Positions 60,079 to 64,000 of a stretch of DNA of 64,000 nucleotides are shown here, in pieces. The translations under genes and the position numbers were made by a program. How positions within the stretch are numbered: the stretch's first letter is position 1; every line of letters begins with the position of its first letter. The DNA lies in NCBI RefSeq assembly GCF_032854445.1, contig NC_088306.1, positions 2,041,873 to 2,105,872 on the forward strand. The letters are read 5' to 3'. The stretch comes from Liolophura sinensis. Lineage: Eukaryota; Mollusca; Polyplacophora; Chitonida; Chitonidae. The notes beneath the pieces were generated by a model, which saw nothing but the letters and a program-made list of their open reading frames with translations, did no database searches and had not been told where the DNA came from.

Positions 60079-60294
60079 CTGAAAACCACACAACAAACCA
60101 GATATTTATTGAGATGGAGCCAAAATTAATGAGATTTGTACATTATACGTTAGCATAGCATTTGTCACTATAGCATCACACTATCCTGAGTCCATTAGTT
60201 TACCATTCTGAAGCATTGCATCAGTACTTATATTCCATACAACATGAAAATAGCGAAAATAAAATGAACCGTGAACTGTAATGAAACTACTACT

Positions 60295-61160
60295 ACTAAT
60301 TAGATATCCTACCATAAGACACATTAGACACACCATCATTAGACACACCATCATTAGACACATTTGACACACCGTCATGAGACATCCCATCATTAGACAC
60401 ATCATCATTAGACACCCCATCATTGGACACCCCACCATAAGACACATTAGACACACCATCATTAGACACCCTACCATTGGACACCCCATCATTAGACACA
60501 CCATCATTAGGCACATCTGACACACCATCATTAGACATCCCATCATTAGACACATCATCATTAGACACCCCATCATTGGACACTCCATCAATAGACACGC
60601 CATCATTAGACATATTAGACACACCATCATTAGACATCCCATCATTAGACACATCATCATTAGACACCCCATCATTGGACACCCCATCATTAGACACGCC
60701 ATCATTAGACACACCATCATTAGACACACCATCATTAGACATCCCATCATTAGACACATCACCATTAGACACATTAGACACCCATCATTAGACATACCAT
60801 CGTTAGATAAAGCACCATTAGACACATTAGACACCCCATCATTAGACATCCATCATTAGACACACCATCATTAGACACATCAGACACCCCAACATTAGAC
60901 ACACAGTCACTGGACACATTAGACATCTCATCATTAGACACATTACACACCCCATCATCAGAAACATTAGACACCCCATCATTAGACACCCCATCATTAG
61001 ACACATTAGACACCCCATCATTATATACCATCATTAGAACCCCCATCATTAGACATCCCATCATTAGACACACCATCATTAGATACATTAGACACACCAT
61101 CATTAGACACCCCATCATTACACATCTCATTATTAGACATCCCATCATTAGACACACCAC
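60295..61160. repeat. 15-bp minisatellite, more than 50 copies
   Basis: CATCATTAGACACAC and close variants (ACCCC, ACATC) are repeated with a 15-bp period, broken by 6-9 bp slips. As 15 is a multiple of three, frames with MMGCL, SNDGV or SLDTP repeats stay open on both strands; no evidence supports translation. Confidence 0.96.
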
Positions 61161-61429
61161 TGAAGTGTTACCTTCTTCTCTTGCTAAAAATTATATCAAA
61201 CTTGTGTCATTTAAATATTTGAATTGGACCTTAAGTGAGTTTTAAGGGCCCTATTTATATCGTTAGGCGCCAATGACGATTTGGCGCTCAGGTTTGATAC
61301 TGAATGAAGCAGAGATTTGATACTGGACGGTGCCCAGGACCTCGTTAAATGAAGAGCTCATGTTAAAATACAGAATGTAAAAAATTAAAACTAAACTGCT
61401 GCTGTTGTCAAAAGCAGACTTCGCCCCAC

Positions 61430-62255
61430 GCGAGGCCGATCTGAGGGTAGCCAAAGTTGACCCCAGTGGTCAGAGAAAAACTCTTAGAGGCCGTTCTGAG
61501 GGTAGTCAAAGTGGCCCGCACTGGACCAAGAAGACCCTATAGAGATCGATCTGAGAATGGTCAAAGTGGCCCGCACTGGATCCTAGAGGCCGATTTATGG
61601 GTAGTCAAAGTGGCCCGCAGTGGACAGGAAAAAAAAAACCCTTTAGAGGTCAATCTGAGGGTAGCTAGAGTGGCCCGCACTGGACAGGGAAAACCTTATA
61701 GAGGCTGATCTGAGGGTAGTCAAAAGTCCAAGTGGCTCTCACTGGGCAGAAATAATTCTAGAGGCTGATCTGAGAGTAGTTAAAGTGGCCCGCACTGGGA
61801 AGAAAAAATCATAGAGGCTGATCTGAGGGTAGTTAAAGTGGCCCGCACTGGGATGAAAAAATCCTAGAGGCTGATCTGAGGGTAGTTAAAGTGCCCTTAG
61901 AAGTCAATCTGAGGGTAGCCAAAGTGGTCCACAGTGGACAGAGAAATCACAGAGGCCGATCTGAGGGTAGTCAAAGTGGCCCGCACTGGACAGAGAAAAC
62001 CTTATAGAGGCTGATCTGAGGGGTAGTCAAAATGGCCCGCACTGGACCCTAGAGGCCGATCTGAGGGTAGTTAAAGTGGCCCGCACTTGACCCCAGAGGC
62101 CCAAATGTAGCCCCCCACCAGACAAAGAAAACCCCTAGAGGCTGAATGAGGGTAGTCAAAATGGCCCACACGGACAGAAAAAATCTAAGACGCCAATTAG
62201 AGGGTAATCAGAGTGGCCCGCACTGGACAGAGAAAACCGTAGAGGTGTCATTGAA
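61430..62255. repeat. Minisatellite of about 50-60 bp, about 14-15 copies
   Basis: The unit has TAGAGGCTGATCTGAGGGTA, TCAAAGTGGCCCGCACTGGA and a purine-rich spacer of variable length. The copies differ mainly by indels in the spacer. Confidence 0.93.
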
Positions 62256-63465
62256 AATTATCATTCTCCAGACTTTTTTTGTTATTGAAAGATCTTTGTC
62301 TTGAGTGTTGAAAAATGGCATTAGTCACATTTCATGCAAACTGGTAATAACTATCTGCACAACTTTAACATGCGTTTGGTATTACATGAGAAGGGTGATT
62401 CCCTCCTCGTGACCTTGTTAACAAGCAGATCAGCATACATTACACCATGGCCTTTAATGCTCATTATGTGTGTACGAATTCATTCCCTTAACTCGAGCAG
62501 CTCAAGGCAGGCGGAGTCTGGCGTGGCCATCAGTTGTCGCCTGTATCTATAGCTTCGGGGAATCCCCGCTTTTGCCAAGACACAGCAAGTTATTAAATCA
62601 AAAAATAAAGGTTTACCTTGCAAAATTGTAAAAAAATCTTTATTCTGTAATGATCGCACTTCCTTAGAATATCCCGACGTCAGTGTGCCACAACGGTACC
62701 AGGAATAATATGTGAAAGTATCTTTCGTCGTGATCGTCATTTTATACAAAAACAACCAAGGGTAACGATAATGCATATTTAGGCTACACTCATGCAGAAT
62801 ATGTGATAAATGTGTCTGCTAAATTATTTTACTGGATCGAACATAGTGATTGTATACATCGAACATACGAGCGAACAAGTAGGGCACACGTACTTAACGC
62901 ATCAGCAGTCGTTTAATGAAGTGTGCATCATTCAAGGAAAGTAACTTGTGTAATTAACTATCATAACGAACGGAAATAGGCATTTATTTTATTTAATCCA
63001 GAAAAATCCAAGATAGCCCATTGGCGACGATTTTGTAAACTGCACTAGACGCCGGCCTTGGAGTTTGTAAATACAACCAAACTTGGTCCAGCCTATTTCC
63101 TTCCATTAATAAATTTTTAGATAACATCGTGGCAAATGTGAAAAGAATCTGTATCTTCTAACGAAAAATTCCAAGAGCATACTTACACGACATGTAATTT
63201 TAGATCGTGGGCGAGTAAAATACGAATCCTGTCCACTTTGGATGTATTCATGGCCGGTAACTCCACTCTGCCGAAAAACCTGCGACAAATGTGAATATCC
63301 CGTGGATCAAATTGCTTCACGAACCTCTGACATTGTAATCAACGATCATTACGCCAGGAGACACGTTCAGATTTGTCGTGCACGTTTTTCCCGAATTAAA
63401 AGCTAGACTATTAACTGAATTCATTGGCAACACCGAAGCAGAACAATACCATATAATTAAAGATG
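62256..63465. other. Unassigned stretch
   Basis: A minus-strand frame at 62480-62776 ends in AGIPRSYRYRRQLMATPD and a short leucine-rich end, without any domain I recognise. No gene is called. Confidence 0.35.
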
Positions 63466-63479
63466 TACAGCATGACCAG

Positions 63480-63925
63480 CATATAGTGTGATAGACGTAC
63501 AGCATAAAGAGTAAAACCAGAACAGCGACAACAGTGTGATAGACGTACAGCATAAAGAGTAAAACCAGAACAGCGACAACAGTGTGATAGACGTACAGCA
63601 TAAAGAGTAAAACCAGAACAGCGACAACAGTGTGATAGACGTAAGGCATAAAGAGTAAAATCAGAGCAGCGACAACAGTGTGAAAGACGTGACGCATAAA
63701 GAGTAAAATCAGAGCAGCGACAACAGTGTGAAAGACGTGACGCATAAAGAGTAAAATCAGAGCAGCGACAACCGTGTGATAGACGTAGAGCATAAAGAGT
63801 AAAGCCAGAGCAGCGACAACAGTGTGATAGACGTACAGCATACAGAGCAAAACTAGAGCAGCGACGTCAGTGTGATAGACGTAAAGCATAAAGAGTAAAA
63901 TCAGAGCAGCGACTACAGTGTGATA
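63480..63925. repeat. 48-bp minisatellite, nine copies
   Basis: The unit contains GCATAAAGAGTAAAACCAGA and CAGCGACAACAGTGTGATAG, with a 48-bp period. On the minus strand it is an open frame of 16-residue hydrophobic repeats (MLYVYHTVVAALVLLF) that continues into non-repeat sequence to 63317. It has no start context or homology I recognise, so a gene is not claimed. Confidence 0.95.
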
Positions 63926-64000
63926 GCTGGCAGATGTTCACGCGTAATCGGTGAAATACGGCCACTTTACCTCAGTCAGGGTTTTATGGGGTTTCTTTCT

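Noticed and set aside
60181-61160. Long frames of MMGCL, SNDGV or SLDTP repeats
   Set aside because: They are produced by the 15-bp minisatellite on both strands and in several frames; there is no start context, no domain and no splice support.

Overview
The window is eukaryotic nuclear DNA, most likely from a mollusc or another lophotrochozoan. The evidence is spliced genes with GT-AG introns, two abundant tRNA-derived SINE families of a kind common in mollusc genomes (recognised from memory, not searched), L1/Tx1-like LINE remains, a DIRS-type fossil, a hAT transposon, several MITEs and at least twelve minisatellites. The species cannot be named from sequence alone.

Layout. 1-3487 is a broken minus-strand LINE with a SINE inserted in it. 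About 3488-9715 is a decayed DIRS-order retroelement fossil. 9.7-17.8 kb is gene-free, with SINEs and a 72-bp minisatellite. 17802-22221 is a nearly complete hAT transposon with inverted ends and a 5-bp target duplication; its transposase frame is disabled. 22464-45988 holds the one large, confidently identified gene, TM9SF2 (nonaspanin), in 18 exons on the plus strand. From 46 kb to the end are its 3' flank, more SINEs and minisatellites, and, at 53740-55484, a two-exon gene for a small secreted six-cysteine peptide of CS-alpha-beta (defensin-like) pattern. A signal-peptide-like exon that may be a diverged relative lies on the opposite strand at about 52.6 kb.

The most unusual feature is inside TM9SF2. 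Three of its introns contain long minisatellites whose repeat unit is a copy of the neighbouring exon-intron junction. Intron 8 holds 29 copies of the start of exon 9, 26 of them with an AG acceptor. Intron 14 holds about 45 copies of the exon 14 donor, 31 of them with an exact GTAAGT besides the real one. Intron 15 holds 25 extra copies of the exon 16 acceptor in 29-30 bp units. The real sites are therefore embedded in arrays of near-identical decoys. The four intron 15 decoys nearest exon 16 would add whole 10-residue blocks in frame, whereas decoys in introns 8 and 14 would give premature stops. Exon 6 of the same gene sits between two closely spaced SINEs in opposite orientation.

TM9SF2 reads cleanly apart from one extra G in a GGGG run of exon 5, which is more likely an assembly or homopolymer error than real loss. 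Its promoter, directly beside the hAT insertion, shows ZNF143-, CRE- and YY1-like motifs.
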